Notes under the pieces: generated by a model
Databases searched by the model: none
What the model was told of the DNA's origin: nothing
What the model saw: the letters and a program-made list of their open reading frames with translations, nothing else
Source: an uncultured Lachnobacterium sp.
GTDB taxonomy: Bacteria > Bacillota > Clostridia > Lachnospirales > Lachnospiraceae
Direction: 5' to 3'
DNA: 57,370 bases
Assembly (NCBI GenBank): GCA_937889225.1
Contig: CALAST010000094.1
Coordinates: forward strand, 1 to 57,370
Made by a program: the position numbers and the translations under genes
Part shown: positions 31,871-42,356 of the stretch, piece by piece
Layout of the letters: every line of letters begins with the position of its first letter
How positions within the stretch are numbered: the stretch's first letter is position 1

Positions 31871-32706
31871 TGTCTAAGAAAGTAGTTAATGTTTTAAAAT
31901 ATGTATTTTTATCTATCGTATCTTTGATTTCAGTTTTCCCATTTTACTGGATGATTGTAGCAGCAACCAATAAGTCTGTTGATGTTACAAGAGGAACTTT
32001 AGTTCCGGGTGGCTACTTAGTAGAAAATTTGAAATCAGTATTTGCATCAGATTTGCAATTTTTAAATGCCTATAAAAATTCATTAGTAATTGCAGTTACG
32101 ACAACCGCACTTGCAATGATTGTATCATCAGCAGCAGGTTATGCATTTGTAGTTTATAAAACAAAAACAAGAGAAAGAATTTTTGACTTTATTTTTGCGT
32201 CTATGATGGTTCCTTTTGCAGCACTTATGGTACCGTTATTCCGTTTGTTTAGTAATTTTAACAATTGGGGATTAAAGTTTATTGGTATAAACTCTCCGGC
32301 AGCAGTTATTATTACAGGAATTGCAACCGCATTTTTGATTTTCTTCTTTAAACAAAATGCACAGACATTCCCAAAAGAATTAATTGAAGCAGCAAGAATT
32401 GACGGACTTTCTGAAGTGAAAATCTTCTTTACCATGTTTATACCTACCATGAAATCTACTTACGCAGCAGCAATTGTAGTAACATTTATGGGTAGTTGGA
32501 ACAGCTATTTATGGCCATTGATTGCGTTACAGGAAGGTAAACAGCGTACACTTCCATTAATTCTTTCCGCAATGGGTGCATCTTATACACCGGATTACGG
32601 TATGATGATGGCAGCAGTTGTACTTGCAACAATTCCAACAGCAATTATTTTCTTCGTAATGCAGAAACAGTTCGTTGCCGGTATGACAGGTTCTGTAAAA
32701 GGTTAA
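31870..32706 (+). CDS. Sugar ABC transporter permease (MalG/LacG type)
   Basis: This 278-residue second permease subunit has six helices, with an N-terminal SVFPFYWMIVAATNKS segment and EAA loop EAARIDGLSEVKIFFTMFIP. The end, QKQFVAGMTGSVKG, is the classical C-terminus of MalG-type subunits. It forms the importer channel with the preceding protein and is translationally coupled to it. The next gene is a beta-galactosidase, so lactose or another beta-galactoside is the likely cargo. Confidence 0.95.
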   Translation: MSKKVVNVLKYVFLSIVSLISVFPFYWMIVAATNKSVDVTRGTLVPGGYLVENLKSVFASDLQFLNAYKNSLVIAVTTTALAMIVSSAAGYAFVVYKTKTRERIFDFIFASMMVPFAALMVPLFRLFSNFNNWGLKFIGINSPAAVIITGIATAFLIFFFKQNAQTFPKELIEAARIDGLSEVKIFFTMFIPTMKSTYAAAIVVTFMGSWNSYLWPLIALQEGKQRTLPLILSAMGASYTPDYGMMMAAVVLATIPTAIIFFVMQKQFVAGMTGSVKG

Positions 32707-32840
32707 AAATTACAGTTTAGCAGGCAGAAGACATAAGTTACGAAAATCAAGAGCAAAACGAAAAAGAAGAAAGGAGAAGCTACAAAAAACTTACAAAATA
32801 GAAGAATAACTAGTGTATGTTTTTTGTAGCGGAATTTGAA

Positions 32841-35800
32841 ATGCAGATAAAAGAGGCAAATCTGGAATGGCTTGCGAATCCTGAAGTATTCGCAGTAAAT
32901 AGGAAACCGGCACATTCGGACCATTTTTATTATACAAATTTAAATGAAGCGATAGAAGATGCAGATATGCCGCTTCGTCAATCCTTAAATGGAACCTGGT
33001 ATTTTTCTTATGCAAAGAATCCGGCTTTAAGAGTAAAAGACTTTTACAAGGAAGATTTTGATTGCAGAAGTTTTGACTTTATTCAGGTACCGGGACATAT
33101 TCAGACACAGGGGTATGACAGATGTCAGTATATTAACACTATGTACCCATGGGATGGAATCGAATTTCTTCGTCCGCCAGTAGTTTCTGAGGAGTATAAT
33201 CCGGTTGGAAGTTATGTAAAATATTTTGAGGTAGACGAAGCCTTAAAAGGAAAAGAAATTTCTATCTCTTTCCAGGGTGTAGAAGTTGCATTTTATGTAT
33301 GGTTGAATGGTACATTTATTGGATATAGTGAAGATACTTTTACACCATCCGAATTTGATTTAACAGAATATGTCAAAGATGGTGAAAATAAATTAGCAGT
33401 AGAAGTTTATAAAAGAAGTAGTGCAAGCTGGATTGAAGACCAGGACTTTTGGAGATTTTCAGGAATTTTCAGAGATGTGTATTTATATGCAATTCCAAAA
33501 AGCCATATCAACAATATGTTTGTAAAGAGCACATTGGATGCTGATTATGTAAATGGTATTTTGGATATTCAGTTTTTTATGACAGGCGATTTGGATTGTA
33601 ATGTAACAGCAGTCTTGGAAGATGCAAATGGAAATGTAGTATGGGAACAGACAACAGAGGGCGGATATGTGTGCAACTTTAAGGGAGAGCTTGCAAATGT
33701 AAACGCATGGAGTGCAGAAATTCCATATTTGTATCAGTTGTATTTAAAAGTAGAAGATAAAGAAGGAAATCTAGTTGAAGTTGTTCCGCAGAAAATTGGT
33801 TTCCGTACATTTGAAATCAAAGACCGTATCATGTGCATCAATGGAAAACGAGTTGTTTTCAAAGGTGTAAATCGTCATGAATTTAATGTAAGAAGAGGAC
33901 GCTCTATTACAAAAGAGGATATGCTTTGGGATATTCAGTTCATGAAAAAATATAACATTAATGCAGTTCGTACCTGTCATTATCCGGATCAGAGTCTTTG
34001 GTACAAACTGTGTGATGAATACGGCATTTACCTGATTGACGAGGCAAATTTAGAAAGTCATGGTTCATGGCAGAAATTAGGAGCATGCGAACCTTCATGG
34101 AATATTCCGGGAAATGAACCGGAATGGAAAGAATGTGTAGTTGACAGAGCACGTTCCATGTTTGAAAGAGATAAGAATCATCCATCCGTTGTAATGTGGT
34201 CTTGTGGTAATGAGTCTTATGCAGGAACATGTATTGAAGCTATGTCAGATTTCTTCCATGAAGTAGATGATACAAGAATCGTTCATTATGAAGGTGTAAC
34301 TTGGAATCGTGAGTTTGATTATATCAGCGATATGGAAAGCCGTATGTATGCGAAACCACACGAGATTGAAGAATACCTTCAGAATGATCCGAAAAAACCA
34401 TATATCAGTTGTGAATATATGCATGCAATGGGCAATTCCTGCGGTGGATTGAAATTGTATACTGATTTGGAAGACAAATACGAGTTATATCAGGGCGGAT
34501 TTATCTGGGACTATATCGATCAGGCAATGCTTCGCATCAATGACCAAGGAGAAGAAGTGTTTGCATATGGTGGCGATTTTGATGAAAGAGCAACCGATTA
34601 TGAATTCTGTACAAATGGTATTGTTTATGCAGACCGTAAAGTGTCTCCAAAAGCACAGGAAGTAAAGAAATTATATTCCAATGTAAAATTGGTTCCTGAT
34701 AAAAATGGAGTCGTTATTGAAAACAAGAATCTGTTCCTTACAACAGAAGGATATGATTTCGTATGTAAAATCAAAAAAGAAGATCGTTTAGTTTATGAAA
34801 CTACAATAAAGGCAGTGGTACAGCCACAGGAAAAAGCATATGTTGAGATACCATTCCCTGTAATGACAAAGCCAGGCGAATATGTTTACGAAGTATCTAT
34901 GCAGTTATCCGAAAGTACAATTTGGGCAGAAAGAGGCCATGAATTAACATTTGGACAGTATGTAGAATGTGTTGCAGAGGAGAAAAAAGCATGCACAACA
35001 AAAGTGAATGTTATTCATGGAGATGTCAACATTGGCGTTAAAGGAGATGGTTTCCTCGTAATGCTTTCAAGAGCAGAGGGAGGCATGGCTTCACTTCAAT
35101 ATGATGGTGTGGAATACATTACCAGAGCACCAAAAACAAGCTATTGGAGAGCATGTACAGATAATGACCGTGGTACAAAACATGGAACAGACCGCGGACA
35201 GTGGCTTACAGCAGGACTTTATCCAAAGTTATTAGATACCAAAGTAGAAGAAACAGAAACATATGTAGCCGTTACATTTGTATATGAATTACAGACAAAT
35301 CCACGCACAACACAAAGTGTGGAATATAAAGTGACCGGAGATGGTAAGGTGCATGTGACAGCAACTTATTATGGTGCAGAAGGTCTTCCAACACTTCCTG
35401 TTTTCGCAATGGACTTTAAGTTAAAAGAAAAGTATCATAATTATAAATATTATGGTTACGGTCCGGAAGAAAACTATATTGACCGTATGGAAGGTGCAAG
35501 ACTTGGCGTATATGAAAATACAGCGGCAGACAATGTACCGAACTATTTGTTCCCACAGGAATGTGGAAATCGTGTAGGAAACAGATGGTTGGAAGTAAAA
35601 GATGTAAAAGGACAGGGCTTACGTTTTGTAGCAGATGAAAAAGCCTTTGAAAGTAGTGTACTTCCATATAGTGCATACGAACTGGAAAATGCAACACATT
35701 TGGAAGAACTTCCAAACCCACATTATACATGGGTAAGAATTGCGGAAGCACAAATGGGTGTCGGTGGCGATGACAGTTGGGGAGCACCGGTACATGATGA

Positions 35801-35858
35801 ATTTTTACTTGCATCGGATTGTGACCGAGTTTTGAAATTTACAATCGAAAAATTATAA
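32841..35858 (+). CDS. lacZ: Beta-galactosidase, GH2 (LacZ type)
   Basis: The 1005-residue cytoplasmic enzyme splits lactose and other beta-galactosides. Domains follow the LacZ order: jelly-roll sugar-binding domain, immunoglobulin-like domain, TIM barrel from about residue 325, second Ig-like domain, and the large beta-sandwich with GYGPEENYIDR and GGDDSWG. Acid/base E458 is in SCGNES and nucleophile E525 in SCEYMHAMGNS. GVNRHEFN and RTCHYPD are also present. The start is uncertain: 32841 (MQIKEANLEWL) matches usual LacZ N-termini but has only a weak GGA; ATG 32817 would add eight residues. It follows the permease genes by 134 nt. Confidence 0.95.
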   Translation: MQIKEANLEWLANPEVFAVNRKPAHSDHFYYTNLNEAIEDADMPLRQSLNGTWYFSYAKNPALRVKDFYKEDFDCRSFDFIQVPGHIQTQGYDRCQYINTMYPWDGIEFLRPPVVSEEYNPVGSYVKYFEVDEALKGKEISISFQGVEVAFYVWLNGTFIGYSEDTFTPSEFDLTEYVKDGENKLAVEVYKRSSASWIEDQDFWRFSGIFRDVYLYAIPKSHINNMFVKSTLDADYVNGILDIQFFMTGDLDCNVTAVLEDANGNVVWEQTTEGGYVCNFKGELANVNAWSAEIPYLYQLYLKVEDKEGNLVEVVPQKIGFRTFEIKDRIMCINGKRVVFKGVNRHEFNVRRGRSITKEDMLWDIQFMKKYNINAVRTCHYPDQSLWYKLCDEYGIYLIDEANLESHGSWQKLGACEPSWNIPGNEPEWKECVVDRARSMFERDKNHPSVVMWSCGNESYAGTCIEAMSDFFHEVDDTRIVHYEGVTWNREFDYISDMESRMYAKPHEIEEYLQNDPKKPYISCEYMHAMGNSCGGLKLYTDLEDKYELYQGGFIWDYIDQAMLRINDQGEEVFAYGGDFDERATDYEFCTNGIVYADRKVSPKAQEVKKLYSNVKLVPDKNGVVIENKNLFLTTEGYDFVCKIKKEDRLVYETTIKAVVQPQEKAYVEIPFPVMTKPGEYVYEVSMQLSESTIWAERGHELTFGQYVECVAEEKKACTTKVNVIHGDVNIGVKGDGFLVMLSRAEGGMASLQYDGVEYITRAPKTSYWRACTDNDRGTKHGTDRGQWLTAGLYPKLLDTKVEETETYVAVTFVYELQTNPRTTQSVEYKVTGDGKVHVTATYYGAEGLPTLPVFAMDFKLKEKYHNYKYYGYGPEENYIDRMEGARLGVYENTAADNVPNYLFPQECGNRVGNRWLEVKDVKGQGLRFVADEKAFESSVLPYSAYELENATHLEELPNPHYTWVRIAEAQMGVGGDDSWGAPVHDEFLLASDCDRVLKFTIEKL

Positions 35859-35931
35859 GAGGTTGTATGTATGAAACGAAAAGGTTAATGTTTGCATAGT
35901 TGTTGTGTGAATACTAACAAAGAGCTGAGAG

Positions 35932-35965
35932 AGGCATAGTAGAGTACATCTACTGTGCCTTTTTT
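35932..35965 (+). terminator. Terminator after lacZ
   Basis: AGGCATAGTAGA pairs with TCTACTGTGCCT (one G-T) around GTACA, then five T. Read-through or an unseen promoter must serve the genes downstream. Confidence 0.85.
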
Positions 35966-36021
35966 AGAATAAACCGAAAGAAGTAATTGGCTTAGAACTA
36001 TAAAGAAAGGGAAGAAAAGCA

Positions 36022-38268
36022 ATGGCCGTATTTATTGATGAGAATAAAAGAGTTTTTACATTGCAGACGTGTCATTCCACCTACCAGATGAAAGCAGATG
36101 AACTTGGTGTTTTGATGCACACTTATTATGGAAGAAAGACGGACAATAGTGATAAGTCGAATTTGATTTATATGGCAGACAGAGGATTTTCTGGAAATCC
36201 ATATGAAATGGGTATGCTTGACAGAGCATATTCTCTTGACAATATGCCACAGGAATATAGCTGTTTTGGTACAGGCGACCATAGAATTACAGCATTAAAG
36301 GTAAAAAATGTCGATGGAAGTGAAGCGGCTGAATTAAGATATAAAAGTCATTCGGTACAAAAAGGAAAATATAGTATACAGGGTTTACCTTGTGTTTATG
36401 CGGATGAGGCAGAAACGCTTATTATTTCCTTAGAAGATAAGTATACAGGAATTGAAGTACAACTTTATTATGGGGTCTTGGAAGAATTGGACGTAATTAC
36501 AAGAGCCGTAAAAATCATAAACCATACAGAGAATCCATTTGTATTGCAAAAAGCTGCAAGTGTGAATTTGGATTGGTATGCAGGTGATTTTGACTGGATT
36601 ACATTTTGTGGAAGATATGCAGTTGAAAGAAACTTTTGTAGACAAGATGTTTCTCATGGTGTACAATCAATAGGAAGCGTCAGAGGGGCAAGCAGTCATC
36701 ATTATAATCCATTTGCAATTCTGTGCGAAAAACAGGCAACAGAAACAATGGGAGAATGTTATGGAGTTTCATTTGTATATAGCGGAGAATTTTTACTCGA
36801 AGTAGAAAAAGACCATATTGACCAGACTCGAATGATTTGCAGTATTCATCCGGACAGCTTTGATTGGAAGTTAGAAAAAGATGAAGAATTTTGGACGCCG
36901 GAAGTGATTTTATCTTATAGCAGCGAAGGTTTTGGAAAATTAAGCAGAAATTATCACAAAACCATTCGAGAGCATATTTGCAGAGGCGAATGGAAAAATA
37001 AACGCCGTCCAATTCTTATCAATAACTGGGAAGCAACATATTTTGAATTTACGGGCGAAAAACTGATTTCTATTGCAAAAGATGCCTCCCAATTAGGGAT
37101 AGAGCTGATGGTTATGGATGATGGATGGTTTGGCAAACGTGAAAATGACAAATCAGGGTTGGGCGATTGGATTCCAAATGAAGAAAAATTACAATGTTCC
37201 TTAAAAGAACTGGGTGAACGTATTGTAGCAGAAGGTATGCAATTTGGCATTTGGTTTGAGCCGGAAGGCATTTCAGAAGATAGCGATTTATACCGCAAGC
37301 ATCCGGAATGGGCGATTCAGATTCCAAACCGTAAACCATGCTTGAGCAGAAGTGAGCTGATTTTGGATTTTAGTAATATAGAGGTACAGAATTACATTTT
37401 GGAAAGTCTTTCAAATGTGCTTTCCAATGCCCCAATTACTTATGTAAAATGGGATTTTAACCGAAGCATTTGTGATAAGTACAGCACTTGGCTCGGAAAA
37501 GACAGACAGGGTGAATTTATGCACCGCTATATTCTTGGATTATATCGGGTTTTAGAAGAATTACTTCAGAAATTTCCGCATGTTCTATTTGAAGGATGCA
37601 GCGGTGGTGGAGGACGTTTTGACGTTGGCATGATGTATTACACACCGCAGATTTGGTGTAGTGATAATACGGATGCAATTGATAGGCTTAGCATTCAATA
37701 TGGAACGTCATTCTGTTATCCGATTTCTGCTACAGGAGCTCATGTTTCAGCTGTTCCAAACCATCAGACAGGACGTGTGGCACCACTTGCAACAAGAGGA
37801 TGTGTTGCAATGGCAGGAACATTTGGGTATGAATTGGATATCAACAAAATGACTCCGGAGGAAAAAGAAGAGATTAAAAAACAGATTGCGTTCTTTAAAG
37901 AACACTATGAACTGATTCAAAGAGGCAATTACTATCGATTGACTCCACCTTCTCATCCAATGTGTACCGTTTGGGAAATGGCATCCGAAGATGGTACAGA
38001 AGCATTGGTAAGTGCAGTATATCATAATGCACAGGCAAACCCAATACCGGTTCGTGTGAGAGTGCAGGGATTAAAGAAAGAGGCTGCTTATCAGATGAAG
38101 CTTCACACAACCAAGCAGGAATTGACAGAGAAAAAATTGCCATATGGCTTTGCGGAAGGCGAAACCATAACAGGTAGTGCGTTAGAGGATTGCGGAATTG
38201 TGATTCCGGTTGCCGTAAATAGTTTCCAAGCGTGGCAGATTACACTCAAAGAAGTGTCAAATTTATAG
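36022..38268 (+). CDS. Alpha-galactosidase, GH36
   Basis: The 748-residue enzyme releases alpha-galactose from melibiose, raffinose and stachyose. Layout is the GH36 standard: an N-terminal beta-supersandwich, a TIM barrel from about residue 330, and a C-terminal beta domain. The nucleophile D478 is in KWDFNRSI and the acid/base D548 in CSDNTDAIDR, at the same numbers as in characterised Geobacillus enzymes as I recall them. VMDDGWFGKR and FEGCSGGGGRFD are also typical. There is no signal peptide, so oligosaccharides are hydrolysed inside the cell. AAAGGGAAG precedes the ATG. The gal genes follow, 33 nt downstream. Confidence 0.97.
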   Translation: MAVFIDENKRVFTLQTCHSTYQMKADELGVLMHTYYGRKTDNSDKSNLIYMADRGFSGNPYEMGMLDRAYSLDNMPQEYSCFGTGDHRITALKVKNVDGSEAAELRYKSHSVQKGKYSIQGLPCVYADEAETLIISLEDKYTGIEVQLYYGVLEELDVITRAVKIINHTENPFVLQKAASVNLDWYAGDFDWITFCGRYAVERNFCRQDVSHGVQSIGSVRGASSHHYNPFAILCEKQATETMGECYGVSFVYSGEFLLEVEKDHIDQTRMICSIHPDSFDWKLEKDEEFWTPEVILSYSSEGFGKLSRNYHKTIREHICRGEWKNKRRPILINNWEATYFEFTGEKLISIAKDASQLGIELMVMDDGWFGKRENDKSGLGDWIPNEEKLQCSLKELGERIVAEGMQFGIWFEPEGISEDSDLYRKHPEWAIQIPNRKPCLSRSELILDFSNIEVQNYILESLSNVLSNAPITYVKWDFNRSICDKYSTWLGKDRQGEFMHRYILGLYRVLEELLQKFPHVLFEGCSGGGGRFDVGMMYYTPQIWCSDNTDAIDRLSIQYGTSFCYPISATGAHVSAVPNHQTGRVAPLATRGCVAMAGTFGYELDINKMTPEEKEEIKKQIAFFKEHYELIQRGNYYRLTPPSHPMCTVWEMASEDGTEALVSAVYHNAQANPIPVRVRVQGLKKEAAYQMKLHTTKQELTEKKLPYGFAEGETITGSALEDCGIVIPVAVNSFQAWQITLKEVSNL

Positions 38269-38301
38269 TTGCAAAATAAATAAAATGGGAGTGAAAAAGA
38301 A

Positions 38302-39468
38302 ATGATTGAAAAATTAATTCTGAAATTTAAAGAATTGTATGGTGACAATGGTGAAATTCGTACATACTTCGCACCTGGTCGTGTAAACTTAATTGGTGAA
38401 CATACAGATTATAATGGCGGACACGTATTTCCATGTGCACTTACATTAGGAACATACGCAGTAGTAAGAAAACGTGAAGACAGAGTTATCCGTTTTTATT
38501 CCGGAAATTTTGAAGATTTAGGTATTATTGAAACAAGCCTTGATGACCTTACTCCAAGCAAAGAAGCAGAGTGGACCAATTATCCAAAAGGGGTAATGTG
38601 GGCATTTGAAAAGAGAGGATATAAATTGCCACATGGTTTGGATATTGCTATTTATGGAGATATCCCAAACGGCTCAGGACTTTCTTCTTCCGCTTCTTTG
38701 GAAGTATTAACCGGATTAATCGTAAAAGATATGTATGAATTTGAAGATGTTGATATGGTAGAAATTGCATTAATCGGACAGGATTCTGAAAATAATTTCA
38801 ATGGCTGTAATTGTGGAATTATGGACCAGTTTGCAAGTGCAATGGGCAAAAAGGACAATGCGATTTTCCTTGATACAAATACCTTACAGTATGAATATGC
38901 TCCGGTTGTTTTAAAAGACGCAAAAATTGTAATTACAAACAGTAAAGTAAAACACAGTCTTGTAGACTCCGCATACAACGACAGAAGAAATGAATGTGAA
39001 ACAGCATTAAAAGAATTGCAGGCAGTAGTAAATATTCAGACGCTTGGCGATTTGACAGAAGAAGCATTTGATGCCCGTAGAAAATTAATTCAGTCCGAAA
39101 CCAGACAGAAGAGAGCGAAACATGCTGTTTATGAAAACCAAAGAGCAATTAAAGCAGTTGCAGCGTTAAAGGCAGGCGAAATTGAAAAATTCGGACAGTT
39201 AATGAACTTATCCCATATTTCCCTTCGTGATGATTATGAAGTTTCTTGCAAAGAAATTGACATTTTAGTGGATTTGGCATGGTCAATTGACGGAGTGATT
39301 GGTTCTCGTATTACAGGCGGTGGATTTGGTGGATGTACCGTAAGTATTGTAAAAAATGATGCGGTAGACAACTTTATTGAAACCGTTGGCAGAAAATATG
39401 AAGAAAAAGTAGGACACAAAGCAGAATTCTATGTAGTAGATGTTGGTGAAGGTGCAAGAAAGTTATAA
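38302..39468 (+). CDS. galK: Galactokinase
   Basis: This 388-residue GHMP kinase phosphorylates alpha-D-galactose to galactose-1-phosphate, the first Leloir step. The galactokinase signature GRVNLIGEHTDYNGGHVFP is at about residues 25-43. The ATP loop is PNGSGLSSSASLEV, and the C-terminal GHMP motif is ITGGGFGGCTVSIV. The ribosome binding site is TGGGAG, 11 nt upstream. It is probably co-transcribed with the alpha-galactosidase, which supplies its substrate. Confidence 0.98.
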   Translation: MIEKLILKFKELYGDNGEIRTYFAPGRVNLIGEHTDYNGGHVFPCALTLGTYAVVRKREDRVIRFYSGNFEDLGIIETSLDDLTPSKEAEWTNYPKGVMWAFEKRGYKLPHGLDIAIYGDIPNGSGLSSSASLEVLTGLIVKDMYEFEDVDMVEIALIGQDSENNFNGCNCGIMDQFASAMGKKDNAIFLDTNTLQYEYAPVVLKDAKIVITNSKVKHSLVDSAYNDRRNECETALKELQAVVNIQTLGDLTEEAFDARRKLIQSETRQKRAKHAVYENQRAIKAVAALKAGEIEKFGQLMNLSHISLRDDYEVSCKEIDILVDLAWSIDGVIGSRITGGGFGGCTVSIVKNDAVDNFIETVGRKYEEKVGHKAEFYVVDVGEGARKL

Positions 39469-39493
39469 AAATAGACGAATGAAACATTTTGTT

Positions 39494-39533
39494 ATGAGTA
39501 AGTAGTAAAAGTGGATTGTGTATATTTGCTTGA
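39494..39533 (+). repeat. Dispersed intergenic repeat, copy 6
   Basis: A divergent copy, GTGGATTGTGTATATTTGCT, preceded by ATGAGTAAGTAGT, between galK and galE. Confidence 0.55.
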
Positions 39534-39593
39534 ATATGAAGTACATTTGTTTATTTGCAGAAATTAGAATATTTTAGTTAGGAGGCACATAGT

Positions 39594-40610
39594 ATGGCAA
39601 TTTTAGTTACAGGTGGTGCAGGTTATATTGGAAGTCATACTTGTATTGAGTTAATTAATGCAGGTTATGAAGTAGTTGTTTTAGACAATTTATGCAATTC
39701 CAGTCCGGAATCGTTAAAACGTGTAGGAAAAATCGTTGGAAAAGAAATTAAATTTTATGAGGCAGATATTCGTGATGCCGAAGCCATGAAAAATATCTTT
39801 GATAAGGAAGATATTGACGCAGTTATTCATTTTGCAGGTTTAAAAGCTGTTGGTGAATCAGTAGCAAAACCAATGGAATATTATGATAACAACATCAATG
39901 GTACATTGGTACTTTGCAATGCCATGAGAAATGCGGGCGTAAAAAATATTATTTTCAGTTCTTCTGCAACGGTTTATGGGGACCCTGCATTTATTCCAAT
40001 TACAGAAGAATGTCCAAAAGGAAATTGTACTAACCCATACGGCTGGACAAAATCTATGCTTGAACAGATTTTAACAGATATTCATACAGCGGACCCGGAA
40101 TGGAATGTGGTATTGCTTCGTTATTTCAATCCGGTAGGAGCACATAAGAGTGGTATGATTGGAGAAAATCCAAAAGGAATTCCAAACAACCTCATGCCAT
40201 ATATCACACAGGTAGCAGTAGGAAAACGTGAATGTCTTGGCGTATTTGGCAATGACTATGATACACCGGACGGCACAGGTGTACGTGACTATATCCACGT
40301 TGTAGACCTTGCAGATGGTCATGTGAAGGCTTTGAAGAAAATTGAAGAAAAAGCAGGTGTATGTGTATATAACTTAGGAACAGGCAATGGCTATTCCGTA
40401 CTTGATATGGTAAAAGCATTCAGCAAAGCATGCGGACATCAGATTAAATACGAAATCAAAGACAGAAGACCAGGGGATATCGCTACTTGTTACGCAGACC
40501 CGGCAAAGGCAAAAGCAGAGCTTGGTTGGGTGGCAGAACGTGGCTTAGACGAAATGTGTGAAGATTCATGGAGATGGCAGTCAAATAATCCAAACGGATA
40601 CGAGGATTAG
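39594..40610 (+). CDS. galE: UDP-glucose 4-epimerase
   Basis: The 338-residue extended short-chain dehydrogenase interconverts UDP-galactose and UDP-glucose. The NAD-binding motif is VTGGAGYIGSH at the N-terminus. Catalytic Tyr149 and Lys153 are in PYGWTK. The substrate-loop segments RYFNPVGAH and GVRDYIHVVDLADGH, and C-terminal RRPGDIA, are typical of GalE. AGGAGG lies 10 nt upstream. The galT start is 18 nt after its stop codon, so the two are co-transcribed. Confidence 0.98.
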   Translation: MAILVTGGAGYIGSHTCIELINAGYEVVVLDNLCNSSPESLKRVGKIVGKEIKFYEADIRDAEAMKNIFDKEDIDAVIHFAGLKAVGESVAKPMEYYDNNINGTLVLCNAMRNAGVKNIIFSSSATVYGDPAFIPITEECPKGNCTNPYGWTKSMLEQILTDIHTADPEWNVVLLRYFNPVGAHKSGMIGENPKGIPNNLMPYITQVAVGKRECLGVFGNDYDTPDGTGVRDYIHVVDLADGHVKALKKIEEKAGVCVYNLGTGNGYSVLDMVKAFSKACGHQIKYEIKDRRPGDIATCYADPAKAKAELGWVAERGLDEMCEDSWRWQSNNPNGYED

Positions 40611-40627
40611 TGAGTTGGAGGTAGTTT

Positions 40628-42118
40628 ATGTTTTTTGAAAATGTAAAAAAGCTAGTGCAATATGGAATCAATACAGGATTGATGCCGGAAAGTGAACGTA
40701 TTTATGCAACTAATTTATTATTGGATTTGTTTCATGAAGACAATTATGAAGATACCAATATCGAAGGACAGGAAATTATTTTAGAAGATGTACTCAAAGT
40801 ATTGTTAGATGAAGCATGTGCAAGGGGAATTATTGAGGATAGCATCGTGTATCGTGATTTATTTGATACAAAGATGATGAATTGCCTTGTTCCAAGACCA
40901 GCACAGGTACAGTCAGAGTTTGAAGAACGATATGAAGTATCACCAATTCAAGCAACCGATTACTTCTATAAATTAAGTCAGGATAGCGATTATATCCGCA
41001 GATATCGTATTGCAAAAGACCGTAAATGGAAAGTAAACAGCGAATATGGCGAAATTGATATTACCATCAATTTATCCAAACCGGAAAAAGACCCAAAAGC
41101 GATTGCAGCAGCCAAAAATGCAAAAGCAAGCAGCTATCCGAAATGTCTGCTTTGTATGGAAAATGAAGGCTATGCAGGTCGTGTGAACCATCCGGCAAGA
41201 GAAAATCATCGTATCATTTCCATGGTATTCAATGACAGCGTTTGGGGATTCCAGTATTCGCCATATGTATACTACAATGAACATTGTATCGTATTTAATG
41301 GACAGCATGTGCCAATGAAAATTGAAAAGGCGACGTTTGCAAAGTTATTTAATTTTGTAAAAGTTTTCCCACACTATTTCCTTGGCTCAAACGCAGACCT
41401 TCCAATTGTAGGTGGCTCTATTTTAAGCCATGACCATTATCAGGGAGGACATTATACATTTGCAATGGCAAAAGCTCCAATAGAAAAAACATTTACCATC
41501 AAAGGCTTTGAAGATGTAGAAGTTGGAATTGTAAAATGGCCGCTTTCCGTGCTTCGTTTAAGAGGCGAAGATGAAACTCGCTTGATTGATTTGGGTGCAC
41601 ATATTTTGGAAAAATGGAGAGATTATACGGATGAAGAAGCATTTATTTTTGCTGAAACAGATGGAGAACCGCATAATACCATTACTCCAATTGCGAGAAA
41701 AAATGGAGACATGTTCGAACTTGATTTGACACTCCGCAACAATATCACAACAGAGGAACATCCGCTTGGCGTATATCATCCGCATGCCCAGTGGCATAAC
41801 ATCAAAAAAGAAAATATTGGCTTGATTGAAGTTATGGGACTTGCGGTACTTCCTGCAAGATTAAAAGAAGAAATGGAACTTCTGTCTGATTATATTGTAA
41901 ATGGAAAAGATATTTCCAGCTGCGAAAAGATTGAAAAACATGCAGATTGGGTAAATTCATTCAAAGATAAATATGATGTAATTACAGATGAAAATGTAAT
42001 GGATATTTTAGAAAAAGAAATCGGTATCGTATTTACACATGTATTGGAAGACGCAGGTGTATACAAGTGTACAGAAGAAGGCAGAAAAGCCTTTGAAAAA
42101 TTCATTAGCGTATTATAG
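40628..42118 (+). CDS. galT: Galactose-1-phosphate uridylyltransferase, Firmicute (type 2) class
   Basis: The 496-residue enzyme exchanges UMP between UDP-glucose and galactose-1-phosphate, the central Leloir step. It belongs to the long Firmicute GalT family rather than the about 350-residue enterobacterial type. Recognisable segments are CLLCMENEGYAGRVNHPARENHR (given here as family landmark CLLCMENEGYAGR), GGSILSHDHYQGGHY with the His-rich site, and HPHAQWHNIKKENIGLIEVMG. GGAGG lies 8 nt before the ATG. It ends the galK-galE-galT run, followed by a terminator. Confidence 0.97.
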   Translation: MFFENVKKLVQYGINTGLMPESERIYATNLLLDLFHEDNYEDTNIEGQEIILEDVLKVLLDEACARGIIEDSIVYRDLFDTKMMNCLVPRPAQVQSEFEERYEVSPIQATDYFYKLSQDSDYIRRYRIAKDRKWKVNSEYGEIDITINLSKPEKDPKAIAAAKNAKASSYPKCLLCMENEGYAGRVNHPARENHRIISMVFNDSVWGFQYSPYVYYNEHCIVFNGQHVPMKIEKATFAKLFNFVKVFPHYFLGSNADLPIVGGSILSHDHYQGGHYTFAMAKAPIEKTFTIKGFEDVEVGIVKWPLSVLRLRGEDETRLIDLGAHILEKWRDYTDEEAFIFAETDGEPHNTITPIARKNGDMFELDLTLRNNITTEEHPLGVYHPHAQWHNIKKENIGLIEVMGLAVLPARLKEEMELLSDYIVNGKDISSCEKIEKHADWVNSFKDKYDVITDENVMDILEKEIGIVFTHVLEDAGVYKCTEEGRKAFEKFISVL

Positions 42119-42145
42119 CAAACCCTTTATTTCATAAGTATAAAA

Positions 42146-42203
42146 AGGAGCGATTGCAAAGGCAGAGATAAATCTGCCAAAGCAGTCGCTTCTTTTGTTT
42201 TTA
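42146..42203 (+). terminator. Terminator of the gal operon
   Basis: GGAGCGATTGC pairs with GCAGTCGCTTC, with an inner GGCAGA/TCTGCC stem, then TTTTGTTTTTAT. Confidence 0.8.
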
Positions 42204-42356
42204 TAATAGAGTAGTGTAATGCCTTTGCTTAAAAGTAACGTTTAAGTAGTAATATGGTAAACGAAGTTTTATAAAAAAATTTATATTTTTTATTTCAAAT
42301 TGTAGTGACTATAGTGTATAATATACTAAATATGGTAAGAAGGGAAAATAGAAAAC